Notes: generated from the letters alone by a model not told the origin. 64,000 nt of DNA from Wohlfahrtiimonas larvae (GCF_002006755.1 NZ_MVDO01000019.1:1-64000), one strand, 5' to 3'. Positions 18,945 through 27,493 are shown, counted from the stretch's first letter. Numbers and translations: made by a program.

Positions 18945-19934
18945 ATGAAATTACTTAATGAATCCTTGATTCAATCCATTTACAGCATGAAAGATGCGAT
19001 TGCTGATGTCAAAGCAGTCTTAGAAGCAAAAATTGCGAATCAAATTGAAAATCCATTACGCACCGTGATCGAGTTTCCCAAAGAACACGCTTCAGTTTTG
19101 TATATGCCAAGTGCAGATTTAAATACTAATATTATGACGATGAAGGCTGTCACAATCTTTCCAAACAATCCTGCAAAAGGCAAAAAAACAACGCAAGGTG
19201 TTGTGTTGGTTTCTGATGCAACGAATGGCGATCATTTAGCATTGTTGAATGCATCTTACTTAACACGTTTACGTACAGGTGCATTGAGTGGATTGGCAAC
19301 GGATCAATTGGCAAAGAAAAATGCGCGTGTTCTAACGGTGATTGGCACAGGTGCAATGGCATTTGAGCAAGTTTTGGGCGTTTTGGCTGTGCGTGATATT
19401 CAAACGATTAATCTATTTAATCCAAGTAAAGATTCTGCGGTTGTTTTTAAAGAAAAATTGCGTGATTTTGGTGTTCCTGAATCAATTGCAATACACATCA
19501 CAGAAGATCGTGTGCAAGCTGTTAAGGATGCGGACATCATTAACTGTGCGACGCGTTCAAAAGATCCTGTATTCAATGGTGATGATCTTCAACCTGGTAC
19601 GCATGTAAATGGTGTGGGTTCATATTTACCTGACATGAGAGAAGTGGATTTCACGTTTATTCAACGTGCAGATAAAATCATTGTGGATGATTTTCATGGT
19701 GCAACTGAGGAAGCAGGTGAGCTTATTCACGCTAATCAGCAAGATGATTGGTCTTATGATGAGATTAAAGGCGAATTGGCAGCATTAGTTGTGAATCATA
19801 TTCAAGGTCGTGAAAATGATGATGAAATTACATTCTTTAAATGCGTAGGCGCAGCGTATTTTGATTTAGCAGTTGCTCAAGGTGTTTATCAAAAAGCAGT
19901 TAGAGAAAATGTGGGTGTAGATTTCGAAATTTAA
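18945..19934 (+). CDS. Ornithine cyclodeaminase/mu-crystallin family enzyme
   Basis: This 329-residue NAD(P)-dependent enzyme keeps the family landmarks: the lysine in MTMKAVTIFP (K67), the arginine in YLTRLRTGA (R110), the dinucleotide-binding VIGTGAMA (residues about 132-139), and INCATRSKDPVF followed by GTHVNGVGSYLPDMRE. Members include ornithine cyclodeaminase, alanine dehydrogenase and 1-pyrroline-2-carboxylate or related imine reductases. Sequence alone does not decide between these. It is translated just after the MHS transporter with a GGAGAAG ribosome site and is followed by a terminator, which makes a two-gene uptake-and-conversion cassette. Confidence 0.85.
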   Translation: MKLLNESLIQSIYSMKDAIADVKAVLEAKIANQIENPLRTVIEFPKEHASVLYMPSADLNTNIMTMKAVTIFPNNPAKGKKTTQGVVLVSDATNGDHLALLNASYLTRLRTGALSGLATDQLAKKNARVLTVIGTGAMAFEQVLGVLAVRDIQTINLFNPSKDSAVVFKEKLRDFGVPESIAIHITEDRVQAVKDADIINCATRSKDPVFNGDDLQPGTHVNGVGSYLPDMREVDFTFIQRADKIIVDDFHGATEEAGELIHANQQDDWSYDEIKGELAALVVNHIQGRENDDEITFFKCVGAAYFDLAVAQGVYQKAVRENVGVDFEI

Positions 19935-19953
19935 CACATCAGTTGAATAAAAT

Positions 19954-19996
19954 TATAGGGATAGATTGAGATTAAAGATTTATCTCTATTTTTTAT
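19954..19996. terminator. Terminator downstream of the OCD gene
   Basis: ATAGGGATAGAT and ATTTATCTCTAT pair with G-T wobbles around an 11-base loop, followed by a T-rich tract on the plus strand. The minus strand also has a T-rich exit, so it could serve both directions. Confidence 0.65.
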
Positions 19997-19997
19997 T

Positions 19998-20060
19998 TTA
20001 AGAATAAACAAACATTGCTGATGATAAAAGGCCTGTCATAAATAAAGATTTCAATTTCAT
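19998..20060 (-). CDS. Candidate 20-residue small membrane peptide
   Basis: On the minus strand an ATG at 20060 opens a 20-codon frame ending in TAA at 19998. It is preceded by GGAG eight bases upstream, a good Shine-Dalgarno. The peptide starts MKLKSLFMTG and continues as a hydrophobic segment, like a signal-peptide-sized membrane peptide or the remaining 5' end of a lost exported protein. It ends next to a hairpin with a T-rich exit on that strand. Nothing proves that it is translated. Confidence 0.35.
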   Translation of the reverse strand: MKLKSLFMTGLLSSAMFVYS

Positions 20061-20185
20061 GGGATGCTCCGTGTAATTAGTTATAAATTAAGTTGGTATA
20101 TTTATAATATTTTCCGTGAGATAAGAGAAGTTGAACTATTTTATGTGGTAGTTTGAAAAAACTTATGATGTGTTTTGAAGCATAA
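20061..20185. other. Gene-free stretch before the BCCT terminator
   Basis: AT-rich and non-coding. It would contain the promoter of the 20-residue frame if that is real. No other structure is evident. Confidence 0.3.
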
Positions 20186-20218
20186 AAAAGCCCAAATAGA
20201 AATACTATTTGGGCTTTT
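20186..20218. terminator. Bidirectional terminator downstream of the BCCT gene
   Basis: AAAAGCCCAAATAG (20186-20199) and CTATTTGGGCTTTT (20205-20218) make a perfect 14-base stem around AAATA. A run of T follows on the minus strand, as expected for the BCCT gene. The stem repeats the one at 17371-17399. Confidence 0.85.
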
Positions 20219-20239
20219 GTTAGAAGATAACTTTGCTAA

Positions 20240-22387
20240 TTATGCTTTGCTAGGTTGATCTTCTGTTGTTTCAGGAGTGCTATTAGAATTGTTATCATTA
20301 CTATTGCTAGTATCACTTTCCTTATTAATTGGCTTGTGATCACGGTTATAATCATGTTCCAATTGGAAGTTATGAATGAACTGTAGGTGATTCGTGTATT
20401 GATCCACAATGTCATTACTCAAGCTTTCTTTGCTGTAACCCATAATGTCATAACCTTGCGCACCATTATCCAAATGAACTTCCGCACGGAAATATTTTTG
20501 ATAATCAGGATCAATGTCCGATGCTTCAATGGAAGAGAAATTTGGTTTCAAATAATGGCGTGCTTTAATACGGTACATAAAGTTATCATTTTTACCATGT
20601 TCTACTTCAAAGAGAATGTCATCATCATTTTTCTTAGTAATGGTTGTTTTAATGCCTTGCTTTGATAGCTCAGATGCTACTTCTTCAAATGCAGGCTGAA
20701 CCACTTCTTCTATAAAACGAATAACATGATCGCGGCGAGGATATAATACCAAACTACGTAAACGTTTTTGCCAACCACCAGATGCCGCACTTGTTTGAAT
20801 ATTATTAATAGAGTTCATACGAATTTCTTTTTTACCGTAATCTACTCGAAGCGCTTTAAATAGCCCATATAATGATATCAATAGAATAATACTGAATGGG
20901 AAGGCGGATGCAATGGTTGCAGTTTGTAGAGCTTCCAATCCGTTGGCAGACATTAAGACTATCGCTATAACACCTGTGATGGAGCCCCAGTAAATGCGTT
21001 GCCATAATGGTGTTTGTGTTTTAGTTGAAGAAAGCATATCCATAACGATTGCACCAGAGTCAGCACTCGTAATAAAGAAAACGAAAACCATGACAATACT
21101 TAAACCTGATAAGACAGATGCCCATGGGAATGATTCTAAAAATACAAAGAGAGCTAAAGACTTGTCAGTATTGATTGCATCTGTAATCGCAATTACTCCA
21201 TCATTACGAATTAAATCAATTGCTGAGTTACCAAAAATTGTCATCCATAATAATGTAAAGCCTGCCGGTACTAATAATACGCCCAATAAGAATGTACGAA
21301 TGGTGCGGCCACGAGAAATACGTGCGATGAACATACCCACAAATGGAGACCATGATAACCACCAGCCCCAATATAGAATTGTCCAACCACCGATCCAGTC
21401 ACGAGGATCTTTTGGTTCATAAGCATATAAGTTAAAGGTTTTATTAACTAAATCTGATAAATAGCTACCAACATTTTGGATATATGCTTGGAAAAGCATG
21501 ACTGTTTTACCGCCCAAAAATAGAACGAGTAACATAAGAGCTAATGCCATATATAAGTTTGTTTCTGATAAGACTTTAATACCCTTATCCAGGCCTAAGC
21601 TAACAGATAATGTTGCGCCTGCAGTTGCTATGATCACAATGATAATTTTAATGCCTGTGACGGATAATAATGCGTTTGGATCTTGTGCATAGGCAGATAA
21701 TTTATAATTCATTAAATAATCTAATCCAGCAAAGATTTGTTCAACACCAAAACCTAAAGAGGTTGCAACACCGAATGCAGTACCAATCACAGCAAAAATA
21801 TCAATTGCATCCCCCATTCTTCCATAAATACGTTCACCAATTAAAGGGTAAAGGGCGGAACGTAAGGCGAGTGGTAATTTATGGCGGAAGCAGAAGTAAG
21901 CTAAAATTAAGCCAACAATTGCATAGATTGCCCAAGCATGTAATCCCCAATGGAAGAAAGTTAGGCGCATAGCTTCTGTTGCTGCTTTAACCGTTTCAGG
22001 TTCACCAACAGGTGGTGCAATATAGTGCATGACGGGTTCTGCAACACCGAAGAACATTAAACCAATCCCCATACCTGTAGAGAAAAGCATCGCAAACCAG
22101 CTAAAGTTACTGTAAGTTGGACGCGAATGGTCTGGGCCAAGTCGGATATCGCCGTAACGGCTAAAAATTATAAAAATGGCAGCACCTAAGATAATGGCCA
22201 CAGAAAGAATGTAATACCATTTTAGGTTGTCAACAATCCAAGATTGAATTGCACTAAAAAATTCTTTTGTATTAGGGACAAAAATTGTAATGCATAAAAG
22301 AGCTAATATTAATATATTGGCGCCTACGAACACGGGGATGTTTAGGCTTGTAAAAAACTTGCTTTGCGTCCTCATTGTTTTCGACAT
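20240..22387 (-). CDS. BCCT-family betaine/choline/carnitine transporter
   Basis: This 715-residue protein has the BCCT fold: 12 helices over about residues 20-510 with GMGIGLMFFGVAEPVMHY and the signature GWTILYWGWWLSWSPFVG region that forms the substrate-binding aromatic box. A long cytoplasmic C-terminal domain (about 510-715) resembles that of BetT, ending in a low-complexity N/S/T/E-rich tail. Such carriers import choline or betaine, usually for osmoprotection. I chose ATG 22387 because AAGGA lies eight bases upstream; an in-frame TTG at 22408 is less likely. It is a single-gene unit ending at the shared terminator; no bet genes are adjacent. Confidence 0.87.
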   Translation of the reverse strand: MSKTMRTQSKFFTSLNIPVFVGANILILALLCITIFVPNTKEFFSAIQSWIVDNLKWYYILSVAIILGAAIFIIFSRYGDIRLGPDHSRPTYSNFSWFAMLFSTGMGIGLMFFGVAEPVMHYIAPPVGEPETVKAATEAMRLTFFHWGLHAWAIYAIVGLILAYFCFRHKLPLALRSALYPLIGERIYGRMGDAIDIFAVIGTAFGVATSLGFGVEQIFAGLDYLMNYKLSAYAQDPNALLSVTGIKIIIVIIATAGATLSVSLGLDKGIKVLSETNLYMALALMLLVLFLGGKTVMLFQAYIQNVGSYLSDLVNKTFNLYAYEPKDPRDWIGGWTILYWGWWLSWSPFVGMFIARISRGRTIRTFLLGVLLVPAGFTLLWMTIFGNSAIDLIRNDGVIAITDAINTDKSLALFVFLESFPWASVLSGLSIVMVFVFFITSADSGAIVMDMLSSTKTQTPLWQRIYWGSITGVIAIVLMSANGLEALQTATIASAFPFSIILLISLYGLFKALRVDYGKKEIRMNSINNIQTSAASGGWQKRLRSLVLYPRRDHVIRFIEEVVQPAFEEVASELSKQGIKTTITKKNDDDILFEVEHGKNDNFMYRIKARHYLKPNFSSIEASDIDPDYQKYFRAEVHLDNGAQGYDIMGYSKESLSNDIVDQYTNHLQFIHNFQLEHDYNRDHKPINKESDTSNSNDNNSNSTPETTEDQPSKA

Positions 22388-22612
22388 AAAAGTTCCTTGA
22401 TCGTTCAAGTTAGGCCCTCATCGCAAGGGCGAAAAATTTGTGATGAATGATAAAAATGAGCAAATTCATTTGAAATCATTTATCATGCCTGATGGCTATA
22501 GATTTGGAAAATTTTCCAAAAAAAGGAAATATTATAGCACAAATGGTATATCATCCCAAAAGACAAAAATTTTTGATAATATTTCCGATTTAACACGAAA
22601 TTGATTAATTTA

Positions 22613-23026
22613 ATGAATAGACGACTAACTATGATACGAAGCACTTTATTCTTAGCTTTAATCACGCTATCATTTTCTAATGCACAATTAACGTTCAATG
22701 CATTAGAAAAGATGAAGCAGCCTTTTTCGTTTGCTCAGCAGAGCATCATCGCTAGATTGATGGCAACACAAGCTAAACAGATTGAAGAAGGTGTTATGAC
22801 AGAATTTGAATCTCGTTGTATTTCGAGTAATATTGTGATCATGATGGGTGATACAAACGCAGAGCGATTTACGGCCATTGCGGAAAAAGCTTATGCGCAT
22901 CAAATGGAATCTCTCTCTGTAGATGAGATTAGTTTTATGCAAACTGTTAACGACAAATACATGACTGTACTTGCCATTGTGGCAGAAGAATGTAGTCAAA
23001 AACCTCAAAAAGAGACACATGAGTAA
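22613..23026 (+). CDS. Small exported protein of unknown function
   Basis: A 137-residue protein with an RR-containing signal peptide (hydrophobic run to about residue 22, cleavage likely SNA|QLT). The mature part is helical with two cysteines (in SRCISSN and EECSQK) that could form a disulfide. I do not recognise a family. The start could also be ATG 22631. Its stop overlaps the engB start by 8 bases, which implies translational coupling. Confidence 0.65.
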   Translation: MNRRLTMIRSTLFLALITLSFSNAQLTFNALEKMKQPFSFAQQSIIARLMATQAKQIEEGVMTEFESRCISSNIVIMMGDTNAERFTAIAEKAYAHQMESLSVDEISFMQTVNDKYMTVLAIVAEECSQKPQKETHE

Positions 23027-23630
23027 TTTAATTCAACGCTTTCATGCGACAAAATTTTTAACGAGCGCAAATCAATTAAACCAATTGCCCGAAACAGAGG
23101 GGCATGAAGTCGCTTTTGCTGGTCGTTCTAATGCTGGTAAATCCAGTGCTTTAAATGCATTAACATCACAATCAACATTGGCTCGTACGAGTAAAACACC
23201 AGGGCGCACACAGTTGATTAACTATTTTGAAGTAGATCCACAAAACTTTTTAGTGGATTTACCAGGTTATGGTTATGCAAAAGTACCTGAACGTATTCGC
23301 TTGCATTGGCAGTCAGTGATTCAAGGTTATTTTGAAACACGTAAAAACTTAACAGGTTTAATTATGATGATGGATGTTCGTCATCCAATGACTGTTTTGG
23401 ATGAGCAAATGTTGCGATGGTGTGAATCTCAAGATTTACGTGTCCATATTTTGCTAACCAAGGCGGATAAATTAAAGCGTGGTCCTGCAAAAACCTCCCT
23501 ATTTAAAGTGCAAGAGGCATTAAAGGAGTTTGCAATGCCTGCAACTGTGCAGTTATTCTCGGCAACAGATCATACAATTGGTTTACAGGATGCTTTAAAA
23601 GTATTGAATGAATGGTTACCGCGTGACTAA
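23019..23630 (+). CDS. engB: Ribosome biogenesis GTP-binding protein EngB/YihA
   Basis: This 203-residue TrmE-Era-EngA-like GTPase has G1 GRSNAGKS (residues 35-42), a G2 region TPGRTQ, G3 DLPGYG (from residue 80) and G4 TKAD, the canonical set for EngB, an essential factor in 50S subunit assembly. The length and the N-terminal FLTSANQLNQLPE segment fit the family. I chose ATG 23019, which overlaps the upstream stop, rather than an upstream in-frame TTG at 22971. Its own stop overlaps the glk start by 8 bases. Confidence 0.95.
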   Translation: MSNLIQRFHATKFLTSANQLNQLPETEGHEVAFAGRSNAGKSSALNALTSQSTLARTSKTPGRTQLINYFEVDPQNFLVDLPGYGYAKVPERIRLHWQSVIQGYFETRKNLTGLIMMMDVRHPMTVLDEQMLRWCESQDLRVHILLTKADKLKRGPAKTSLFKVQEALKEFAMPATVQLFSATDHTIGLQDALKVLNEWLPRD

Positions 23631-24600
23631 AAAAATTCATGCTTTAATTGCAGATATCGGCGCGACAAATAGTCGTGTTGCTGTTATCTATGTTGATGAC
23701 TTAACAGAATATCACTCTGTTAAAATCTATGGTTCAAGTGATTTTAATAGCCCAGATGAAATTATTCGCCACTATTGTGCCGAGCATAATGCAGAGTTAC
23801 CTAATCTAATACTATTAGCCATTGCAGCGCCTGTTGATTTAAATGATATTCAGTTTGTGAATAATCACTGGGCTTTTAAATTAACAGATATTCAAGAAAA
23901 ATTATTACCTGCTAAAGTTTGCTTTTTTAATGATGTTGAGATGTTAGGCTATGCTTTGCCGTATTTGCCAGATACATCTCTATTACAAGTTGGTGATGGT
24001 GTCTTAGAAGAAAAAGCACCAAAGTTAGCTTTGTCATTAGGATCTGGTGTGGGGACAAGTTTAGTGGTTTTTCATCATGATTGGTTGGCCATTCCCTCAG
24101 AGGGTGGACATTCGGCAATGATGATGGGTGATGATTTTATTAGGAATTTTTGGGATTATTTAAAAAATTCTAATAAAAAAGCGTTAATTATTGAGGATTT
24201 TATTGCGGGTAGGCGAGGTATTCCACAGCTGATTGATTTTTTAACATCAGAAATTGTCCTACAAGATGAAAAGCCAACACCTATGGAGTTAGTTGAGCGT
24301 TTAATCAACAAAAAAGATGCATTTGCTGTACAACTTTTTACAAGATATTGTGCTATGATTGGCGAAGTAGCTAAAAACTACACTTTAATTACGGGAGCAA
24401 AGTCTGTTTATCTTGCTGGTGGAATTATTCCTAGATTTTTAGAGTTTTTTGCACAATCAGAATTTCGAGCATCATTTGAAGCCAGTTCATCTGTCGGGCA
24501 ATTACTAGAAAAAATACCAACATTTGTGGTAACAGATCCTTATCCTGCCTTAACTGGATTAACTCGAAAAGTTGCTTATATGGAGGATACAAAAGAGTGA
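23623..24600 (+). CDS. glk: Glucokinase (Glk family)
   Basis: This 325-residue protein is a hexokinase-fold glucokinase, which phosphorylates glucose with ATP. The phosphate-1 loop is ADIGATNSRVAVI, the catalytic-site segment FNDVEMLGYAL, the phosphate-2 region LSLGSGVGTSLVV, and the SEGGHS and AGGIIPRFLEFF segments are diagnostic of Glk rather than ROK kinases. The GTG start at 23623 gives the family-typical MTK beginning; an ATG at 23608 is an alternative. It overlaps engB by 8 bases and the next gene, hexR, by 4, so glucose phosphorylation and its probable regulator are translationally linked. Confidence 0.88.
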   Translation: MTKKIHALIADIGATNSRVAVIYVDDLTEYHSVKIYGSSDFNSPDEIIRHYCAEHNAELPNLILLAIAAPVDLNDIQFVNNHWAFKLTDIQEKLLPAKVCFFNDVEMLGYALPYLPDTSLLQVGDGVLEEKAPKLALSLGSGVGTSLVVFHHDWLAIPSEGGHSAMMMGDDFIRNFWDYLKNSNKKALIIEDFIAGRRGIPQLIDFLTSEIVLQDEKPTPMELVERLINKKDAFAVQLFTRYCAMIGEVAKNYTLITGAKSVYLAGGIIPRFLEFFAQSEFRASFEASSSVGQLLEKIPTFVVTDPYPALTGLTRKVAYMEDTKE

Positions 24601-25436
24601 TTTCACATATTAAAAGCCATCGTGACAAGCTAAGAAAATCAGAAAAATTAGTCGCAGATTGGATAATGAGTCACCCAAATGATGCAGCTTCTTTGTCTAT
24701 TGGTATGTTGGCAAAAACTGTGGGTGTTTCAGAACCAACAGTGATTCGTTTTTGTCGTGCGCTAGGATTTGACGGCTATCACGCATTTAAACAAGAGCTT
24801 GCAGAAGCATTAAATGCAGGTGTACCATTCATTCATAGCAATGTTTCTGAGTCTGATAATACAAAAGATATTGTTAATAAAGTTATTACTCAAGCATCAG
24901 CAGCATTATTGCGTACAAAAGAATCTATTTCTGTTAAGGCGATTGAGCAAGCAGTGAAGATTTTGTTGAAATCATCAAATGTGCTATGTATTGGTCATGG
25001 TGCATCGAATGTTGTAGCTTTGGATATTCAGCAAAAATTGTTACGAGTAGGTATCACTGTTTCAGTCTTTAGTGATCATCACGTGCACTCATTAGCAGCA
25101 TCATTAATGAAGAAAAAAGATGTATTGATTGCGGTTTCACACACTGGACGTAGTCAAGATATTTTGGATTCTGTTTCTTTTGCAAAAGAAAATGGTGCAT
25201 CTATTATTTCTTTCACAAGTAAAAATTCACCATTAGGTGAGTTATCAGATGTGGTGTTAGAATCGGGCGCAACAGAAGATACAAAAGAATATATTCCAAT
25301 GATTTCACGATTAGCGGATTTAGCCATTGTGGATGTGTTGTTGGTTAATCTTGCTTTAAAACGAGGCTCTTCGTTTATTGAAGAAATGAGTCGATCTAAG
25401 GCAATTATTGAGTCTAAGCGAGTGCGCGATCAATAA
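24597..25436 (+). CDS. hexR: RpiR-family regulator, HexR-like
   Basis: This 279-residue protein has an N-terminal RpiR-type helix-turn-helix (residues about 1-75, with SIGMLAKTVGVSEPTVIRFCRALG) and a SIS sugar-phosphate-binding domain (about 120-250, with VLCIGHGASNVVA and AVSHTGRSQDIL). HexR represses central carbon genes and is released by KDPG in gamma- and betaproteobacteria. Location directly after glk with a GTGA overlap, and a GGAGG site before the GTG start, supports the HexR assignment. The gap gene elsewhere in this window is a plausible target, but I did not identify an operator. Confidence 0.85.
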   Translation: MISHIKSHRDKLRKSEKLVADWIMSHPNDAASLSIGMLAKTVGVSEPTVIRFCRALGFDGYHAFKQELAEALNAGVPFIHSNVSESDNTKDIVNKVITQASAALLRTKESISVKAIEQAVKILLKSSNVLCIGHGASNVVALDIQQKLLRVGITVSVFSDHHVHSLAASLMKKKDVLIAVSHTGRSQDILDSVSFAKENGASIISFTSKNSPLGELSDVVLESGATEDTKEYIPMISRLADLAIVDVLLVNLALKRGSSFIEEMSRSKAIIESKRVRDQ

Positions 25437-26215
25437 TGTTGGGTAAAGAAAATGTCGTGCTATCAATTGCTTATGATGGTACAAACTTTCGTGGTTGGCA
25501 GGCGCAAAAAGTTCCTCCGGTGCGTTCAGTTGAATCAGTCTTGGTTAAAGCAATCGAAAAGGTTGCTAATCATTCTATTGATTTAATGTGTGCAGGTAGA
25601 ACTGATGCAGGCGTTCATGCACGCCATCAAGTGGTTAATTTTATTACGACATCTGAACGCACAGATTATTCATGGATTCGTGGTATTAATACAAATTTGC
25701 CAGATGATTGCGGTGTAACTGCTGTTTATCGTGCGCCTTTAGATTTTCATGCAAGATATAGCGCCCAAGGTCGTTTTTATCAATATGTTATTTGCAATCA
25801 GCCTTATCGATCAGTGATGGATCGCTTTTATACAACGCATATTGACTATCCATTAGATATTGAAGCTATGCAATTAGCTGCCAATGATTTAGTGGGAGAG
25901 CACGATTTTAACGCTTTTCGTTCAAGTGAGTGTCAAGCTCGAACATCCATTCGTGAAATATTTTCCATTAAGCTACATCAAAAAGATAGTTATATCTATA
26001 TTGATGTTCATGGTAATGCTTTTTTGCATCATATGGTTCGTAACATTGTTGGTGTATTATTGAAAGTAGGTAGTGGTAAAGCTCCCGTTTCTTACGCTAA
26101 AATGGTCCTAGAAAGTTTGGACCGCAAGCAGGGTGGAGTGACAGCACCTGCATCAGGATTATTCTTGGATCATATTGATTATGATTGGACGCTCTTAAAA
26201 GTCAGAGGTGAATAA
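25436..26215 (+). CDS. truA: tRNA pseudouridine(38-40) synthase TruA
   Basis: A 259-residue enzyme that isomerises uridines 38-40 of the tRNA anticodon arm. The catalytic aspartate is D57 in CAGRTDAGVHARHQV, and the N-terminal IAYDGTNFRGWQ and C-terminal NAFLHHMVRNIVGVL motifs are standard. The start codon shares one base with the hexR stop (TAATG), so it is the last gene of a fully overlapping chain. A bidirectional terminator begins at its stop codon. Confidence 0.95.
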   Translation: MLGKENVVLSIAYDGTNFRGWQAQKVPPVRSVESVLVKAIEKVANHSIDLMCAGRTDAGVHARHQVVNFITTSERTDYSWIRGINTNLPDDCGVTAVYRAPLDFHARYSAQGRFYQYVICNQPYRSVMDRFYTTHIDYPLDIEAMQLAANDLVGEHDFNAFRSSECQARTSIREIFSIKLHQKDSYIYIDVHGNAFLHHMVRNIVGVLLKVGSGKAPVSYAKMVLESLDRKQGGVTAPASGLFLDHIDYDWTLLKVRGE

Positions 26216-26246
26216 AAATAGTGAATACGATAGTATTCACTATTTT
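26215..26246. terminator. Bidirectional terminator between truA and the hut operon
   Basis: AAAATAGTGAATAC (26215-26228) and GTATTCACTATTTT (26233-26246) form a perfect 14-base stem around GATA, with A/T-rich flanks on both sides. It serves the convergent truA and yceI ends. Confidence 0.8.
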
Positions 26247-26261
26247 AAAATTGTTTCGATC

Positions 26262-26831
26262 TTACTCTTGAGCAATAGCTTCGACAGTAATATTGACTTT
26301 AATTTGATCGCTCACTGCAGGGACATAATCACCCATACTAAAGCTAGAGCGATTAAAATATGTTGTTGCATTAAAGCCAATAGCTTCATTGCCTGCCATT
26401 GGATGAATGGCTCTTTGATTCAGTTTTGCTTTGAGAGTAATAACTTTAGAAATCCCTTTAATAGTTAAAATACCTTCGACTTTATATTGGTCTTGATCTA
26501 ATGGCGTGATTTTGGTGCTATCAAATGTGATGATTGGAAAGTCTTTGGCATTGAACCATTCGGCTTCTTGTAATTTGATATCAAAGCTATCTACATTAGT
26601 ATTGATACTCTTTGTGTCAATTGTTACATTAACTTTTGATTGAGTAGGATTTTTATCATTAAAAATGATCTTGCCATTAATGGCTTTGAAGTTGGCGCTA
26701 GGTGTTGAATAACCCAAATGATCCCAACTAAAAATTGTTGCTGTATGTGTTGGATCAATGATGTAAGTAATCTCATCAGCAGCTGCAATAGAAGTAGTGA
26801 GTAATAAAGCAGGGATGATTATAGATTTCAT
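26262..26831 (-). CDS. YceI-family periplasmic protein
   Basis: A 189-residue protein with a signal peptide (MKSIIIPALLLTTSIAAA|DE) followed by a YceI lipocalin-like barrel: YIIDPTHTATIFSWDHLGYS at the N-terminus, then DSFDIKLQEAEWFNAKDFPI and LTIKGISKVITL. YceI proteins bind polyisoprenoid or amphiphilic ligands in the periplasm. GGAG lies upstream of ATG 26831, which is about 14 bases after the hutD stop, so it is the last gene of the hut transcript. A YceI protein in a histidine operon is unusual; its role there is unknown. Confidence 0.88.
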   Translation of the reverse strand: MKSIIIPALLLTTSIAAADEITYIIDPTHTATIFSWDHLGYSTPSANFKAINGKIIFNDKNPTQSKVNVTIDTKSINTNVDSFDIKLQEAEWFNAKDFPIITFDSTKITPLDQDQYKVEGILTIKGISKVITLKAKLNQRAIHPMAGNEAIGFNATTYFNRSSFSMGDYVPAVSDQIKVNITVEAIAQE

Positions 26832-26845
26832 TTTGGCTCCGCTGG

Positions 26846-27412
26846 TCAATATTCAGAAATTTCTGTAATTAATAATGATGTTATTTTTGTGGATACCTGA
26901 ATAGTAACATAATTGGGATCTGAAGCTGATAATAAAATAGCGTCAAATGTATCTAATTTTGTATGATTAATTGAACATGGGCTTTGAGCAAGGATTAATG
27001 TTATTGGAGATGTGCGATGATAAATTTCACCATCAGCAAAATGAGATTGATTGAGTGAGTGTTGAACAAAATGATCATTTGTCATTACACCAAAGTCCAA
27101 AGCAGGTGTTGGACACTCAATCATTGCTGTAGGAACTGATCCGCTGAATGAGACGGGCTGCCCATTGCGATGAAGTGGCACAACTTTTCCTTCAATGTCT
27201 AATGTGATGGATTCACCTGTCAATAATGCTAAGCTTCGTGTGACATGATCAAAGTTAGAGAAAGGACCAATAGCATTGACAGTGGCAGCACTGATTCTCC
27301 ATTGAAAATTAGAGATATCTGCATCTTTTGGGTGAATAGCAATCTGGCGCGTTGTGCCTTGTCCATTTTTCCATGGCATTTCAGCTAGGTTTTTAAATGT
27401 AATTTTTTCCAT
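26846..27412 (-). CDS. hutD: HutD-family protein
   Basis: This 188-residue bicupin starts with the HutD signature (LAEMPWKNGQGTTRQIA) and continues with WRISAATVNAIGPFSNF, which fits the family. HutD is not an enzyme of the pathway; in Pseudomonas it is thought to temper hut expression, possibly by binding formylglutamate or a related product. It lies downstream of the permease in the hut operon, separated from it by a perfect stem-loop, and its stop is close to the yceI start. Confidence 0.9.
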   Translation of the reverse strand: MEKITFKNLAEMPWKNGQGTTRQIAIHPKDADISNFQWRISAATVNAIGPFSNFDHVTRSLALLTGESITLDIEGKVVPLHRNGQPVSFSGSVPTAMIECPTPALDFGVMTNDHFVQHSLNQSHFADGEIYHRTSPITLILAQSPCSINHTKLDTFDAILLSASDPNYVTIQVSTKITSLLITEISEY

Positions 27413-27441
27413 AATCTACCTTGTATCAGCATGTTGGCTTT

Positions 27442-27484
27442 ATTCATAATTGGCTTCATCGATGCTCTGAAGCCAATTATGAAT
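27442..27484 (-). other. Perfect 17-bp stem-loop between permease and hutD
   Basis: ATTCATAATTGGCTTCA (27442-27458) pairs fully with 27468-27484 around a 9-base loop. No T run follows on the minus strand, so it is probably an mRNA-stability or partial-termination element rather than a terminator. Confidence 0.6.
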
Positions 27485-27493
27485 TGTTTACTA

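Noticed and set aside
20994-21422. 142-codon frame antisense to the BCCT gene
   Set aside because: Overlaps conserved BCCT helices in full and encodes no recognisable motif.
22413-22431. GCCCT...AGGGC repeat before the BCCT gene as a riboswitch
   Set aside because: Five-base stem only, no conserved aptamer features visible.
27442-27484. 17-bp inverted repeat as a mobile-element end or REP element
   Set aside because: No second copy of this sequence in the window and no transposase; its position after a stop codon fits an mRNA element.
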